Shown: piece by piece, positions 17,892 to 26,595 of the stretch
Position numbering within the stretch: position 1 is the first letter of the stretch
How the letters are laid out: each line of letters starts with the position of its first letter
Assembly: GCF_900188185.1 (NCBI RefSeq)
Contig: NZ_FZPA01000022.1
Span: forward strand, 1-38,498
Direction of reading: 5' to 3'
Source of the DNA: Sphingopyxis indica
GTDB lineage: Bacteria; Pseudomonadota; Alphaproteobacteria; Sphingomonadales; Sphingomonadaceae
DNA: 38,498 nt
The notes under the pieces: generated by a model
Database searches by the model: none
Seen by the model: the letters and a program-made list of their open reading frames with translations, nothing else
Told to the model about the DNA's origin: nothing
Made by a program: the position numbers and the translations under genes

Positions 17892-19682
17892 ATGATCGCC
17901 GCTGTCGAGGCCTTCGTCACCGAGCATCAGGCGGTCATCGGCCTCGTCATCCTCGGCCTGATGTTCGTCGGCTTCGTGATGGAGCGCTTTCCGGCGACCG
18001 TCGTTGCGATCCTCGGCACCTGCACCTTCCTCTTCCTCGGCATTTTGACCGGGAAGGACCTGTTTTCGGTTTTTTCCAACTCGGCGCCGGTGACGATCGG
18101 CGCGATGTTCATCCTGTCGGGCGCCCTGCTGCGCACCGGGACGCTCGACGCGATCGCGAGCCGCATCATCGCGCGCGCGAAGCGGCACCCAAGGCTGGCG
18201 CTCGCCGAGATGTTCCTCGGCGTCTATGTCGCGTCGGCGTTTCTGAACAATACCCCCGTGGTCGTGGTGATGATCCCGATCATGCTCAAGCTGGCGAGCG
18301 CGCTCGGCATCAGCGCCAAGCGGCTTTTGATCCCGCTCTCATACGTCTCGATCCTCGGCGGCACGACGACCCTGATCGGCACCTCGACGAACCTACTCGT
18401 CGCGGCGGTGGCGGAGGATAACGGGCTCGACCGCTTCGGCATCTTCACCATCACGCCCGTAGGCATGGTGGCGGGCGTCGCGGGCATATTGTCGCTCGTC
18501 CTGATCGCGCGGCGCTTCCTGCCCGACGATACCGCCAGCCAGATCGCGCTCAGCCAGGAACATCGCAGCTTCCTGTCCGAAGTGCGTATATTGAAGGGCG
18601 GCAATCTCGTCGGGCGCCGGCTACGCGATGTTCCGTTCACGAAGCGGGCGAGCGTCAAGCTCGTAGGACTGAAGCGCGGCTCGGCGCTGCGCCGCACCGG
18701 CCTTGCCGACGAAATACTCGAAGCCGACGACCGGCTCGTCCTGCGGCTCGACCTTTCGGAGCTGCTTTCGATGCGCGCGAACAAGAATGTCGCGATCGGC
18801 CTCACCGCGGGCAGCGAGGAAGTCGACCAGGACGACGAAGCGATCGTCGAAGCGATGATCGCGCCGAGCCACCCGGCGATCGGCCGGCGATTGCTCGAAA
18901 TTCCCTTCCTCTCGTCGCTCAAGGTGCGCATCCTCGGCATCGCGCGCTTTCGCAAGACTCCGGGCCCGGACCTTCCCAATGCCCGCGTCCAGGCGATCGA
19001 CCGCATTCTCGTCACCGGTCCCACCGAACAGATCGAACAGCTTTACGGCAATCCGCACCTCTATGGCGTCGGCACGACCAGCGAACGCGAATTCCGCCGC
19101 GCCAAGGCCCCGATCGCGATCGGGGCGCTGCTCGGGGTGATCCTGCTCGCGAGCTTCGACCTGATGGACATCGGCGTCGCGGCGATCATCGGCGTCGGGC
19201 TGATCCTCGTCACGCGCTGCATCGACGCCGACGAGGCGTGGGATTCGATCGACGGCAATGTGCTGGTGCTGATCTTCGCGATGCTCGCGGTCGGGCTCGC
19301 GCTCGAAAATTCGGGCAGCGTCGCGCTGATCGTCGGCGAACTGACCCCGCTGCTGCGCGAGGTGCCGCCATGGGCGCTCGTCGTCGCGACCTATCTGGTG
19401 TCGGTCCTGCTGACCGAGGTGGTGACGAACAATGCGGTCGCGATCCTCGTCACCCCGCTTGCGATCGCGCTCGCCCGCGATCTCGGCGTCGATCCCTATC
19501 CGATGGTCGTCGCGGTGATGTTCGCCGCTTCGGCGAGCTTCGCGACCCCGATCGGCTATCAGACCAACACGCTGGTCTATGCCGCGGGCAATTACCGCTT
19601 CGTCGATTTCTTCCGCGCGGGCATTCCGATGACGCTCGCGGTCGGTTCGGCGACCTGCGTCGCCATCACTTTGCTCATGTAG
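17892..19682 (+). CDS. SLC13/DASS permease with two TrkA-C domains
   Basis: The 596-residue integral membrane transporter has two hydrophobic halves (about 15-205 and 405-596) separated by a soluble part. That part holds two TrkA-C/RCK-C-like domains (about 210-400, LVGRRLRDVPF and IGRRLLEIPF being the paired beginnings). Signature loops NTPVVVVMIP, GTSTNLLV and TNNAVAILVTP match the divalent anion:sodium symporter family (SLC13/CitT/SAC1-like). Likely substrates are sulfate, dicarboxylates or similar anions; the sequence does not decide. The ATG at 17892 has only a weak ribosome site. The gene follows a palindromic repeat. Confidence 0.88.
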   Translation: MIAAVEAFVTEHQAVIGLVILGLMFVGFVMERFPATVVAILGTCTFLFLGILTGKDLFSVFSNSAPVTIGAMFILSGALLRTGTLDAIASRIIARAKRHPRLALAEMFLGVYVASAFLNNTPVVVVMIPIMLKLASALGISAKRLLIPLSYVSILGGTTTLIGTSTNLLVAAVAEDNGLDRFGIFTITPVGMVAGVAGILSLVLIARRFLPDDTASQIALSQEHRSFLSEVRILKGGNLVGRRLRDVPFTKRASVKLVGLKRGSALRRTGLADEILEADDRLVLRLDLSELLSMRANKNVAIGLTAGSEEVDQDDEAIVEAMIAPSHPAIGRRLLEIPFLSSLKVRILGIARFRKTPGPDLPNARVQAIDRILVTGPTEQIEQLYGNPHLYGVGTTSEREFRRAKAPIAIGALLGVILLASFDLMDIGVAAIIGVGLILVTRCIDADEAWDSIDGNVLVLIFAMLAVGLALENSGSVALIVGELTPLLREVPPWALVVATYLVSVLLTEVVTNNAVAILVTPLAIALARDLGVDPYPMVVAVMFAASASFATPIGYQTNTLVYAAGNYRFVDFFRAGIPMTLAVGSATCVAITLLM

Positions 19683-19782
19683 CTTCTCAAAAAACTCGCG
19701 ATTGCCCGCGGACCGGCGGACTGTTACGCCCCCGGCTTTATGCTTGCGACGGGTCGCGCAGGGCAGGACGAGGAGGACAGGG

Positions 19783-21114
19783 ATGAACGAGGCAACGGCC
19801 GCTACGCCGGAAAAGGGCGAAGAGGCAAGGGCCAGGCGGCTGCAATGGCGGATGCTGGTCGGCTTTGCCGTGGGCCTGTTCACGGGACTCGCCGTCCATT
19901 ATGGCGCGGCGGACGCGCCGTGGGTCGACACCGTGACCACCTATGTCACCGGACCGATCGGCCAGATATTCCTCCGCCTGCTGTTCATGCTGGTGATCCC
20001 GCTGCTCGTGTCGGCACTGATCGTCGGCGTCGCCGAAATGGGCGAGATGCGGGCGCTCAAGACGGTCGGACTGCGGACGCTCTTCTACACCATCATCGTG
20101 TCGTCGGTCGCGGTCGCGGTCAGCCTGGTGATGGTCAACGTGCTGCGGCCGGGCGCGGGGGTCGATCCGGTGCTCGCCAATTCGCTGCTCGCCGAGGGCG
20201 CGGCGCGCGCCGGGGCGATCATCGAGAGCGCGCATGAATCGAAATCGGGCATCGACGCGGTCGTCGCGATCGTCCCCGACAATTTCTTCAACGCGATGAG
20301 CCAGAACGACGTGCTCGCGGTGATGTTCTTCGCGCTCTTTTTCGGCATCGGGCTGATGCTGGTCCAGACGCCGCAGACGCAGGTGCTGAAGACTGCGATC
20401 GAGGGCGTGTTCGAGGTCGCGATGCGGCTGATCGGCCTCGTCATCCGGCTCGCGCCGATCGCGATCTTCTGCTTCATGTTCAATCTGGCGGCGCATTTCG
20501 GATGGGACCTGATCGCCCGGTTGTCGGCCTATGTCCTCGTCGTGCTGCTTGCGCTCGGCCTGCAGATGTTCGTGATCTTTCCGGTCATCCTGAAATTGTT
20601 CGCGAAAAAATCGCCGATCGCCTTTTTCCGCGAGACGCAGGAAGCCTTCGTCATGGCCTTTGCGACCGCCTCGTCGAACGCGACGCTGCCGACGTCGCTG
20701 CGCGTCGCGCACGACCGGCTGCGCCTTCCCGACCGGGTCGCGCGCTTCGTGCTGACGATCGGCGCGACCGCGAACCAGAATGGCACCGCGATGTTCGAAG
20801 GCGTGACGGTGATCTTCCTCGCGCAATTCTTCGGCATCGACCTGACGCTGACGCAGCAGATCTCGGTGATGCTCGTGTGCATTCTCGGCGGCATCGGCAC
20901 CGCGGGGGTTCCCGCGGGATCGCTGCCGGTGATCGCGCTGATCCTTGCCTCGGTGGGGGTGCCGCCCGAAGGGATCGGGCTGGTGCTCGGGGTCGATCGT
21001 TTCCTCGACATGTGCCGCACCGTCCTCAACGTGATCGGCGATCTCGTCGCCGCGACGGTGGTGTCGGCCGGGGTCAAGGATGAGCCGGCAATGACCGCAG
21101 CGCCGCCCGCTTGA
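19783..21114 (+). CDS. Dicarboxylate/amino acid:cation symporter (DAACS)
   Basis: This 443-residue membrane protein is of the GltP/DctA (SLC1) family. It has an N-terminal helix bundle, FLRLLFMLVIPLLVSALIVG, the serine-rich re-entrant ATASSNATLPTSLRVA, the NQNGTAMFEG core (family NMDGT-like motif), and a GTAGVPAGSLPV loop. It should import C4-dicarboxylates, glutamate or aspartate with protons or sodium. The ATG at 19783 is firmly set by AGGAGG 6 nt upstream; a longer frame starting at 19702 has no ribosome site. It converges with the lipoprotein gene, leaving 6 nt. Confidence 0.92.
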   Translation: MNEATAATPEKGEEARARRLQWRMLVGFAVGLFTGLAVHYGAADAPWVDTVTTYVTGPIGQIFLRLLFMLVIPLLVSALIVGVAEMGEMRALKTVGLRTLFYTIIVSSVAVAVSLVMVNVLRPGAGVDPVLANSLLAEGAARAGAIIESAHESKSGIDAVVAIVPDNFFNAMSQNDVLAVMFFALFFGIGLMLVQTPQTQVLKTAIEGVFEVAMRLIGLVIRLAPIAIFCFMFNLAAHFGWDLIARLSAYVLVVLLALGLQMFVIFPVILKLFAKKSPIAFFRETQEAFVMAFATASSNATLPTSLRVAHDRLRLPDRVARFVLTIGATANQNGTAMFEGVTVIFLAQFFGIDLTLTQQISVMLVCILGGIGTAGVPAGSLPVIALILASVGVPPEGIGLVLGVDRFLDMCRTVLNVIGDLVAATVVSAGVKDEPAMTAAPPA

Positions 21115-21120
21115 TCGCGG

Positions 21121-22002
21121 CTATTCGTTGCGGGCAGCGCGAGACCGCGTGCTCCGGTCCGCGCGCGCGGCGGGGCGTGCTGGCGCGATTCTCGGCTCGG
21201 AGCGCGCCGGTGCCGGTCGCGCCGCCGGTGCGGGCCGCGCCGGTCGTGCCGTCGCGGCCGGGCGGCTGGGGCGGGGCGTCGGGCGCGCCGCGGGCTGTCT
21301 CACTGGCCGACGGTGTCCGGCGGCCTCGCCGGGCGCACCGGAAGACAGGCCGGGACGCTGTGGTCGCGGCCGCACGGCGGCGGGACGATCGGGGCGCTGC
21401 GGATGATTTGCGGCGGGCGGCCTGTTGCCGGGTCGCGCTCCGTCCGATCGATCGTCGTCGCGATGACCGTTCCAGCCGCTCGGACGGCCAGGTCGGTTCG
21501 GCCGCCCCTTGTCATCGTCGCGATCATGTCCGTTCCAGCCTCCCGGGCGGCCGTCATGGTCCCTGTCGCGGTCGTGCCCGTTCCAATTGCCGGGGCGGCC
21601 AGGTCTGCCGGGACGGCCGTTCCAGTCGTCGCGATCGCGGCGATGCTTCCACCAGGCGCGGCGGCCGCCCCAATAGTTGAGGTAGCGGCCGTTCAGCGGA
21701 TAGCGGTTGCGGTAATTGTCGTACATCCACAGGCCATAGCCGGGGTAGAAATAATTATCGTACCAACCGCCGCCAAAGCCGATGCTGACGAAGCCGCTGC
21801 CATAGTCGGCCGCATCGTAGCAGTCGTACCCATAACCATCGTCATAGGCATAGGGGTCGTAGTCATAATAGGAATTGCCGCAGGCATAGCCCGCCCCGCC
21901 ATAGCCGGCGCCATAGACGTCGCCGTAATAGCAGCCGCCGAGCGTCGTCGTCGCGAGCGCGCCGAGCGTGAGCGAAAGGGGACGGCGGAAATATTTGCGC
22001 AT
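21121..22002 (-). CDS. Low-complexity lipoprotein (Gly/Tyr then Arg/Pro-rich)
   Basis: The function is unknown. The 293-residue protein starts with a signal peptide and the lipobox LGGC (Cys24). A Tyr/Gly/Asp-rich stretch (about 25-110) is followed by tandem WNGHDRD and GRPGRPG-type repeats (about 125-190). The tail is very basic and Arg/Pro/Ala-rich to the end. Such proteins are probably surface or periplasmic and disordered; binding to polyanionic envelope polymers is only a guess. GAGGAT precedes the ATG at 22002. Because the sequence is biased, the opposite strand also stays open, but the lipobox and ribosome site support this strand. Confidence 0.72.
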   Translation of the reverse strand: MRKYFRRPLSLTLGALATTTLGGCYYGDVYGAGYGGAGYACGNSYYDYDPYAYDDGYGYDCYDAADYGSGFVSIGFGGGWYDNYFYPGYGLWMYDNYRNRYPLNGRYLNYWGGRRAWWKHRRDRDDWNGRPGRPGRPGNWNGHDRDRDHDGRPGGWNGHDRDDDKGRPNRPGRPSGWNGHRDDDRSDGARPGNRPPAANHPQRPDRPAAVRPRPQRPGLSSGAPGEAAGHRRPVRQPAARPTPRPSRPAATARPARPAPAARPAPARSEPRIAPARPAARADRSTRSRAARNE

Positions 22003-22114
22003 GGGTTCGATCCTCGCGAAAATCCGACCACGCGGATCTTCGCTTTCGCTGCCTGAATGGCCGAGGCGAGTTGAATTTGCGCTGAATGGGCGCGGCGCGG
22101 CGGACGCACGTTAC

Positions 22115-22143
22115 TTGCATCATTGTCAGTAGTGCGATAGCCT
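22115..22143 (+). promoter_or_regulatory. Possible promoter of the P450 gene
   Basis: TTGCAT (22115-22120) and TAGCCT (22138-22143) are separated by 17 nt in the AT-richer gap between the divergent lipoprotein and P450 genes. The match to a sigma-70-like consensus is modest. Confidence 0.25.
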
Positions 22144-22178
22144 TTGCATCAGGCGAGATGGATGGAGAGTCGCGCACG

Positions 22179-23570
22179 ATGAATGCCCCGGCGAAGATCG
22201 AATGGTCACAGGCGCGCTTCGGGCCCGACACGCAGCATTGGCTGCCGCGCAGTTCCGGCAGCAGCCTCGACCATATTCCCGGCGACGACGGCATCCCGGT
22301 TTTCGGCACGACGCTCGCGCAGATCAAGGACCCGACCGGCTTCACCAACCGCATGGTGGCGCGCTTCGGCAAGGTCTATCGTGCGAAGAGCTTTGGCGGC
22401 CGCGGCGTTTCGCTCGTCGGGGCGGAAGCGAACGAGCTGGTGCTCTTCGACCGCGACAAGCTGTTTTCGTCCGAACAGGGGTGGGGGCCGGTCCTCAATC
22501 TGCTCTTCCCGCGCGGGCTGATGCTGATGGATTTCGACAAGCATCGCGCCGACCGCAAGACGCTGTCGGTCGCGTTCAAGCCCGAACCGATGCGCCACTA
22601 TGCCGCCGCGCTCAACGACGGCATCCGCGACCGCGTCGCCGCTTGGAGCGGCAAGACCTTCCCCTTCTATCCGGCGATCAAGCAGCTGACGCTCGACCTC
22701 GCCGCGACGAGCTTTCTCGGCATTCCATGGGGGCCGGAGGCGGAGAAGGTCAACAAGGCCTTCGTCGACATGGTGCAGGCGTCGATCGGCATCGTCCGCG
22801 TGCCGATGCCCTTTACCGCGATGGGCCGCGGCGTCGCGGGCCGCAAATATCTCGTCGACTATTTCGCGCAGATGGTGCCCGAGCGCCGCGCGTCGTCGGG
22901 CGAGGACATTTTCACGCAAATCTGTCAGGCGAAGGACGAGGGCGGCGACTATCTGTCGGTCGAGGCGATCGTCGATCATATGAATTTCCTGATGATGGCC
23001 GCGCACGATACGATCACCAGCTCGATCACGTCGCTCGTCTGGCTGCTCGCGAAGCACCCCGAATGGCAGGACAAGCTGCGCGAGGAGATGCTCGCGGTCG
23101 CGCCGGCGGGCGAGGGCGTCGGGCATAACAGCCTCGGCGAACTCGAACTCACCGAAATGGCGTTCAAGGAAGCGCTGCGGCTGATCCCGCCGGTCCCCGC
23201 GATCCCGCGCCGCGCGCTGCGCGATTTCGAATTCGGCGGCTATCATATACCCGCCGGCACCAACATCGGGATCAATCCCGCCTACACGCATATGATGGCC
23301 GAATATTGGCCCGAGCCCGAGCGGTTCGATCCGATGCGCTTCGCGCCCGAGGCGGTGCGCGGGCGGCACAAATATGCGTGGGTTCCGTTCGGCGGCGGCG
23401 CGCACATGTGCCTGGGGCTCCACTTCGCCTATATGCAGGCGAAGATCTTCTTCCACCATGTGTTGACGACGCACCGTATCACGGTCGCCGAGGGCTATGC
23501 GCCCGACTGGCAGATGTGGCCGATCCCGCGGCCGAAAGACGGGCTGACGGTGCGCTTCGACCCGATCTGA
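22179..23570 (+). CDS. Cytochrome P450
   Basis: The 463-residue haem monooxygenase shows the I-helix oxygen-activation motif AAHDT, the K-helix ExxR (EALR) followed by PPVPAIPRRAL, and the haem loop FGGGAHMCLG with Cys411 as axial ligand. It is soluble, with no N-terminal anchor. The substrate and the P450 family number cannot be told from the sequence alone; no ferredoxin or reductase gene adjoins it. I chose the ATG at 22179 because GGAGAG is 9 nt upstream; an ATG at 22158 is a weaker alternative. It is transcribed divergently from the lipoprotein gene. Confidence 0.92.
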   Translation: MNAPAKIEWSQARFGPDTQHWLPRSSGSSLDHIPGDDGIPVFGTTLAQIKDPTGFTNRMVARFGKVYRAKSFGGRGVSLVGAEANELVLFDRDKLFSSEQGWGPVLNLLFPRGLMLMDFDKHRADRKTLSVAFKPEPMRHYAAALNDGIRDRVAAWSGKTFPFYPAIKQLTLDLAATSFLGIPWGPEAEKVNKAFVDMVQASIGIVRVPMPFTAMGRGVAGRKYLVDYFAQMVPERRASSGEDIFTQICQAKDEGGDYLSVEAIVDHMNFLMMAAHDTITSSITSLVWLLAKHPEWQDKLREEMLAVAPAGEGVGHNSLGELELTEMAFKEALRLIPPVPAIPRRALRDFEFGGYHIPAGTNIGINPAYTHMMAEYWPEPERFDPMRFAPEAVRGRHKYAWVPFGGGAHMCLGLHFAYMQAKIFFHHVLTTHRITVAEGYAPDWQMWPIPRPKDGLTVRFDPI

Positions 23571-23607
23571 GCTTGCGGGCCGGAGCGGGCTGCGCCACCG
23601 TGCGGCG

Positions 23608-24324
23608 GTGAAGAGTTTCCGCCCCTATCTCATAGGTTTCGGCATCGCCGTGCTGTTCACCATCGCGGCGATCCGCGCGATGGCCTGGCTGCGCGCGCAT
23701 CCCGAGCACGACCCGACCGCGCGCTTCGAACTCGCGCAGCCGCAGGGCTGGGCGACGCGGCGCAAGCTGCTCGCGCTCGCCGGCGACGACACGGCCTGCT
23801 TTGCCGCCTTCGACCGCGCGGGCGCGGGCTACGAGCGCCGCGCGCCGATGGGCGAGGGCGCGTGCCGCGCGAGCCAGCGGATGATCCTGACGGGCAATGC
23901 GTTCGTACCGACGATGCAGCCTGCAAATGCGGCGCCCGGCTGCGCGGTCACCGCGGCGATGGCGCTGTGGACGCGCGATGTCGTCCAGCCGCTCGCGCAG
24001 AAATATTTCGGGCAGAAGGTCGCGAAGCTCGAAAATCTCGGCAGCTATAATTGCCGCAAGATTGCCGGGCGGCAGGCGCAGAGCGAGCATTCGACCGCCA
24101 ATGCGATCGACATTTCAGCCTTTGTCTTTGCCGACGGAACGCGCGTGTCGCTGATCAACGACTGGGATCAGGGCGACCGCCGCAGCGAGTTCCTTCATGC
24201 GGTGCGCGACGGATCGTGCGACCTGTTCAGCACCGTGCTGTCGCCCGACTACAATCGCGCCCACGCCGACCATCTGCACCTCGACATGGCGGTGCGGACC
24301 GCGGGATGGTCGGTATGCCGTTAG
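23608..24324 (+). CDS. Extensin-like family protein
   Basis: The 238-residue protein has one N-terminal membrane anchor (about 7-27) and an extensin-like C-terminal domain. Its SEHSTANAIDI and HADHLHLDM motifs resemble the zinc-binding His/Asp pattern of LAS-type (D-alanyl-D-alanine) metallopeptidases. Several Cys residues suggest disulfides in the periplasm. A cell-wall role is likely by fold, but its substrate is not established. The start is GTG at 23608, 37 nt after the P450 stop. It converges on the A-type carrier gene with a single base between the stops. Confidence 0.85.
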   Translation: MKSFRPYLIGFGIAVLFTIAAIRAMAWLRAHPEHDPTARFELAQPQGWATRRKLLALAGDDTACFAAFDRAGAGYERRAPMGEGACRASQRMILTGNAFVPTMQPANAAPGCAVTAAMALWTRDVVQPLAQKYFGQKVAKLENLGSYNCRKIAGRQAQSEHSTANAIDISAFVFADGTRVSLINDWDQGDRRSEFLHAVRDGSCDLFSTVLSPDYNRAHADHLHLDMAVRTAGWSVCR

Positions 24325-24325
24325 C

Positions 24326-24682
24326 TCAGACCGTAAAGCTCTCGCCGCAGCCGCACGCGCCCTTGGCGTTGGGATTGTCGAAGACGAAGCCGGCGGCGAA
24401 ATCATCCTCGACCCAGTCCATCGTGCTGCCGATCAGATAGAGGACCGAGGCGCCGTCGATGTAGAAGGTGCCGCCCGGCGTCTCGATCTTTTCGTCGAAC
24501 CTTTCCTCTTCGGTCACATAGTCGACCGAATAGGCGAGCCCCGAACAGCCGCGGCGCGGCGTCGACAGCTTGACGCCGATCGCGCCTTCGGGGGCAGCGG
24601 CCATCAGCTTCGCGATGCGCGCTTCGGCGCCCGGCGTCAGCGTGACGGCGGCGGGGCGGGTGCGGGGTTTGGTATCGGTCAT
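24326..24682 (-). CDS. A-type Fe-S carrier (SufA/ErpA/IscA family)
   Basis: The 118-residue protein carries Fe-S clusters from the SufBCD scaffold to target enzymes. The three conserved Cys are present: Cys46 in RRGCSGLAY and Cys110/Cys112 in GACGCGESF. The ATG at 24682 is preceded by AGGAG at 7 nt; a longer frame running to 24784 would translate the adjoining palindromic repeats and is rejected. It is the last gene of the suf cluster, separated from sufT by a repeat-filled gap of about 140 nt, so it may be transcribed with the operon or separately. The exact subtype (SufA versus ErpA) is uncertain. Confidence 0.92.
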   Translation of the reverse strand: MTDTKPRTRPAAVTLTPGAEARIAKLMAAAPEGAIGVKLSTPRRGCSGLAYSVDYVTEEERFDEKIETPGGTFYIDGASVLYLIGSTMDWVEDDFAAGFVFDNPNAKGACGCGESFTV

Positions 24683-24696
24683 ATATAAACTCCTAA

Positions 24697-24814
24697 CCCC
24701 CTCCTCTTCAGAGGAGGGGTAGCGAGACTTGCGAGCTTGCTCGCTAGTCGCAGCGGGGTGGTGCTCCTGCACGGTGCTCACCACCCCAAAACCTCCTCCT
24801 CTGAAGAGGAGGGG
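24697..24814. repeat. Paired palindromes between sufT and A-type carrier gene
   Basis: CCCCTCCTCTTCAGAGGAGG-like palindromes stand at 24697-24719 and 24792-24814 in opposite loop orientation, with smaller inverted pairs between (GCGAGCTTGCTCGC; GTGGTGCTCC...GGTGCTCACCAC). The unit has the same plan as the repeats at 26437-26577 and 30286-30369. It may separate sufT and carrier expression by RNA structure. Confidence 0.85.
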
Positions 24815-24823
24815 CTTAATCCT

Positions 24824-25294
24824 TCACAGCATCCCCAGTTCGAGCCGGGCCTCGTCGCTCATATTGGCGGGCGACCAGGGCGGGTCCCAGACGAGATTGA
24901 CTTCGGCATCGCCGACCCCCGGAACCGCGCCGACGCGCAGTTCGACCTCGCCCGGCATCGATTCGGCGACCGGGCAATGCGGCGTGGTCAGCGTCATCGT
25001 GACCATCACATGCCCCTCGTCGATCTCGACATTGTAGATCAGGCCCAGATCATAGATGTTCACCGGGATTTCGGGGTCGTAAATGTCCTTCAGCGCATTG
25101 ATGACGGCTTCATAGAGGTCGCCGCCGACCGCATTGGGGTCGGCCGCCGCGGGTCTGGCGGCAAGGAAGCCCTCCAGATAGTCGCGCTTGCGCTCCAGCT
25201 TCTCGGGCGCGGTCTCGGCGTCGGCGACGCGCGCCTTGGGCGGCGCCTCGACGCTGGTGACTTCCTCGACCCTGATGCTGCTGTCCTCACTCAT
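24824..25294 (-). CDS. sufT: SufT / MIP18-type Fe-S assembly protein
   Basis: The 156-residue protein has a variable charged N-terminus (about 1-55) and a DUF59 (MIP18) domain from about 60. Its core is DIYDPEIPVNIYDLGLIYNVEI and VMVTMTLTTPHCPVAESMP, including the conserved TPHCP Cys. SufT proteins assist Fe-S maturation of selected targets, with the precise step unsettled. The ATG at 25294 overlaps the sufS stop as ATGA. The placement after sufS is the standard order for alphaproteobacteria and supports the call. Confidence 0.93.
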   Translation of the reverse strand: MSEDSSIRVEEVTSVEAPPKARVADAETAPEKLERKRDYLEGFLAARPAAADPNAVGGDLYEAVINALKDIYDPEIPVNIYDLGLIYNVEIDEGHVMVTMTLTTPHCPVAESMPGEVELRVGAVPGVGDAEVNLVWDPPWSPANMSDEARLELGML

Positions 25295-26595
25295 CCGAAA
25301 ATCCTTTCGACGCGCGCCAGTCCTTCGATCAGCGCGGTCACATCGTCTTCATTGCTATAGAGCCCGAAACTCGCGCGCGCGGTCGCCGGAACGCCCAGAT
25401 GCTCCATCAGCGGCTGCGCGCAGTGGTGCCCGGCGCGGATCGCGACCCCGCTTTCGTCCAAGATAGTGCCGATGTCGTGCGGATGAACCCCCGCCATCGC
25501 GAAGCTGACGATTCCGGCGCTGTTTTCGGGGCCGAACAGGCGCACGCTGTTCTTGCGTGCCAGCGCTTCGCGCAACCGCCCGACAAGGGCGCATTCATGC
25601 GCATGGATCGCGTCGAGCCCGATCGCATCGACATAGTCGACCGCGGCCGCGAGCCCGAGCGCCTCGATAATCGCCGGCGTCCCCGCCTCGAAGCGCGTGG
25701 GGGCGGGGGCATAGGTCGTCTTGGCAAAGGTCACGCGGTCGATCATCGACCCGCCGCCCTGCCACGGCGGCAGTGCATCGAGCTTGTCGCTCCACAGCAC
25801 CCCAACGCCGGTCGGGCCATAGAGCTTGTGCCCCGAAAACGCATAATAGTCGCAGCCGAGCGCCGACACGTCGACGGGCAGCCGCGGCACCGCCTGGCAG
25901 CCGTCGATCAGCAGCTCGGCGCCGACGCGGTGCGCGAGATCGGCGGCACGCGCGACGTCGAGCGGGCTGCCGAGCACGTTCGAGACATGGGCCAAGGCGA
26001 CCATATTATGCTCGGAGGTCAGCAGCCTTTCGGCGGCATCGAGGTCGATGCGGCCGTCGTCGGTGAGCGGGCAAACGTCGACCTGCCACCCCGCGAGCTG
26101 CCACGGCACGATATTGCTGTGATGCTCGAGCACCGACAGCAGCACGCGGCCTTTCTTCGGATGCGCATAGGCGACGAGGTTGATCGCCTCGGTTGCCCCG
26201 CGCACGAACGCCACCTGCTCCTCGCGTGCACCGATAAAGCCCGCGATCCGCCGCCGCGCCGCTTCATAGGCAAGCGTCATGTCGGCCGAGCGCGCATAGA
26301 CGCCGCGGTGGACGGTCGCATAGTCGCGGCCCATCGCGGCGACCGTCGCGTCGATCACCGCCTGCGGCTTCTGCGCGGTGGCGGCGGTGTCGAGATAGTG
26401 CCAGCCGGGGGTCAGGCCAGGGAAGTCCTTCCTCAAATCCTCCCCGGAACGGGGAGGGGGACCGTCCGCAGGATGGTGGAGGGGCACAGGCGGTTTGCGC
26501 GATGTATCGGTGGAGCGTGTCCCCGAGGGTGCCCCTCCACCAGCTTCGCTGGTCCCCCTCCCCGTGCCGGGGAGGATTTTTGCGTCGCCGCTCAC
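25291..26595 (-). CDS. sufS: Cysteine desulfurase SufS with repeat-encoded N-terminus
   Basis: SufS takes sulfur from cysteine with PLP and passes the persulfide into Fe-S assembly. The 434-residue class V aminotransferase fold has Lys257 in SGHKLYGPTG (PLP Schiff base) and catalytic Cys392 in AGHHCAQP, with HRGVYARS and LDTAATAQKP earlier. Family homology begins near residue 53 (DLRKDFPGLTPGWHYLDTAA). Residues 7-53 come from a palindromic repeat read in frame and are Gly/Pro/Ser-rich. The start is GTG at 26595, overlapping the sufD stop. A TTG just after the repeat would give a shorter protein, but GGAGG lies only 2 nt before it. The catalytic part appears intact. Confidence 0.93.
   Translation of the reverse strand: MSGDAKILPGTGRGTSEAGGGAPSGTRSTDTSRKPPVPLHHPADGPPPRSGEDLRKDFPGLTPGWHYLDTAATAQKPQAVIDATVAAMGRDYATVHRGVYARSADMTLAYEAARRRIAGFIGAREEQVAFVRGATEAINLVAYAHPKKGRVLLSVLEHHSNIVPWQLAGWQVDVCPLTDDGRIDLDAAERLLTSEHNMVALAHVSNVLGSPLDVARAADLAHRVGAELLIDGCQAVPRLPVDVSALGCDYYAFSGHKLYGPTGVGVLWSDKLDALPPWQGGGSMIDRVTFAKTTYAPAPTRFEAGTPAIIEALGLAAAVDYVDAIGLDAIHAHECALVGRLREALARKNSVRLFGPENSAGIVSFAMAGVHPHDIGTILDESGVAIRAGHHCAQPLMEHLGVPATARASFGLYSNEDDVTALIEGLARVERIFG
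26437..26577. repeat. Palindromic repeat inside the sufS reading frame
   Basis: Outer arms ATCCTCCCCGGAACGGGGAG and CCCCGTGCCGGGGAGGAT, each itself palindromic, plus inner GTGGAGGGGCAC/GTGCCCCTCCAC pairs, make a ~140-bp nested inverted repeat. It is fully open in the sufS frame and encodes about 47 residues at the SufS N-terminus. Its plan matches 24697-24814 and 30286-30369. Confidence 0.9.

Noticed and set aside
17892..19682. SLC13-type permease considered as a TrkA potassium-transport component
   Set aside because: The RCK-C-like domains are internal to a permease with SLC13 signature loops, a known architecture of that family.
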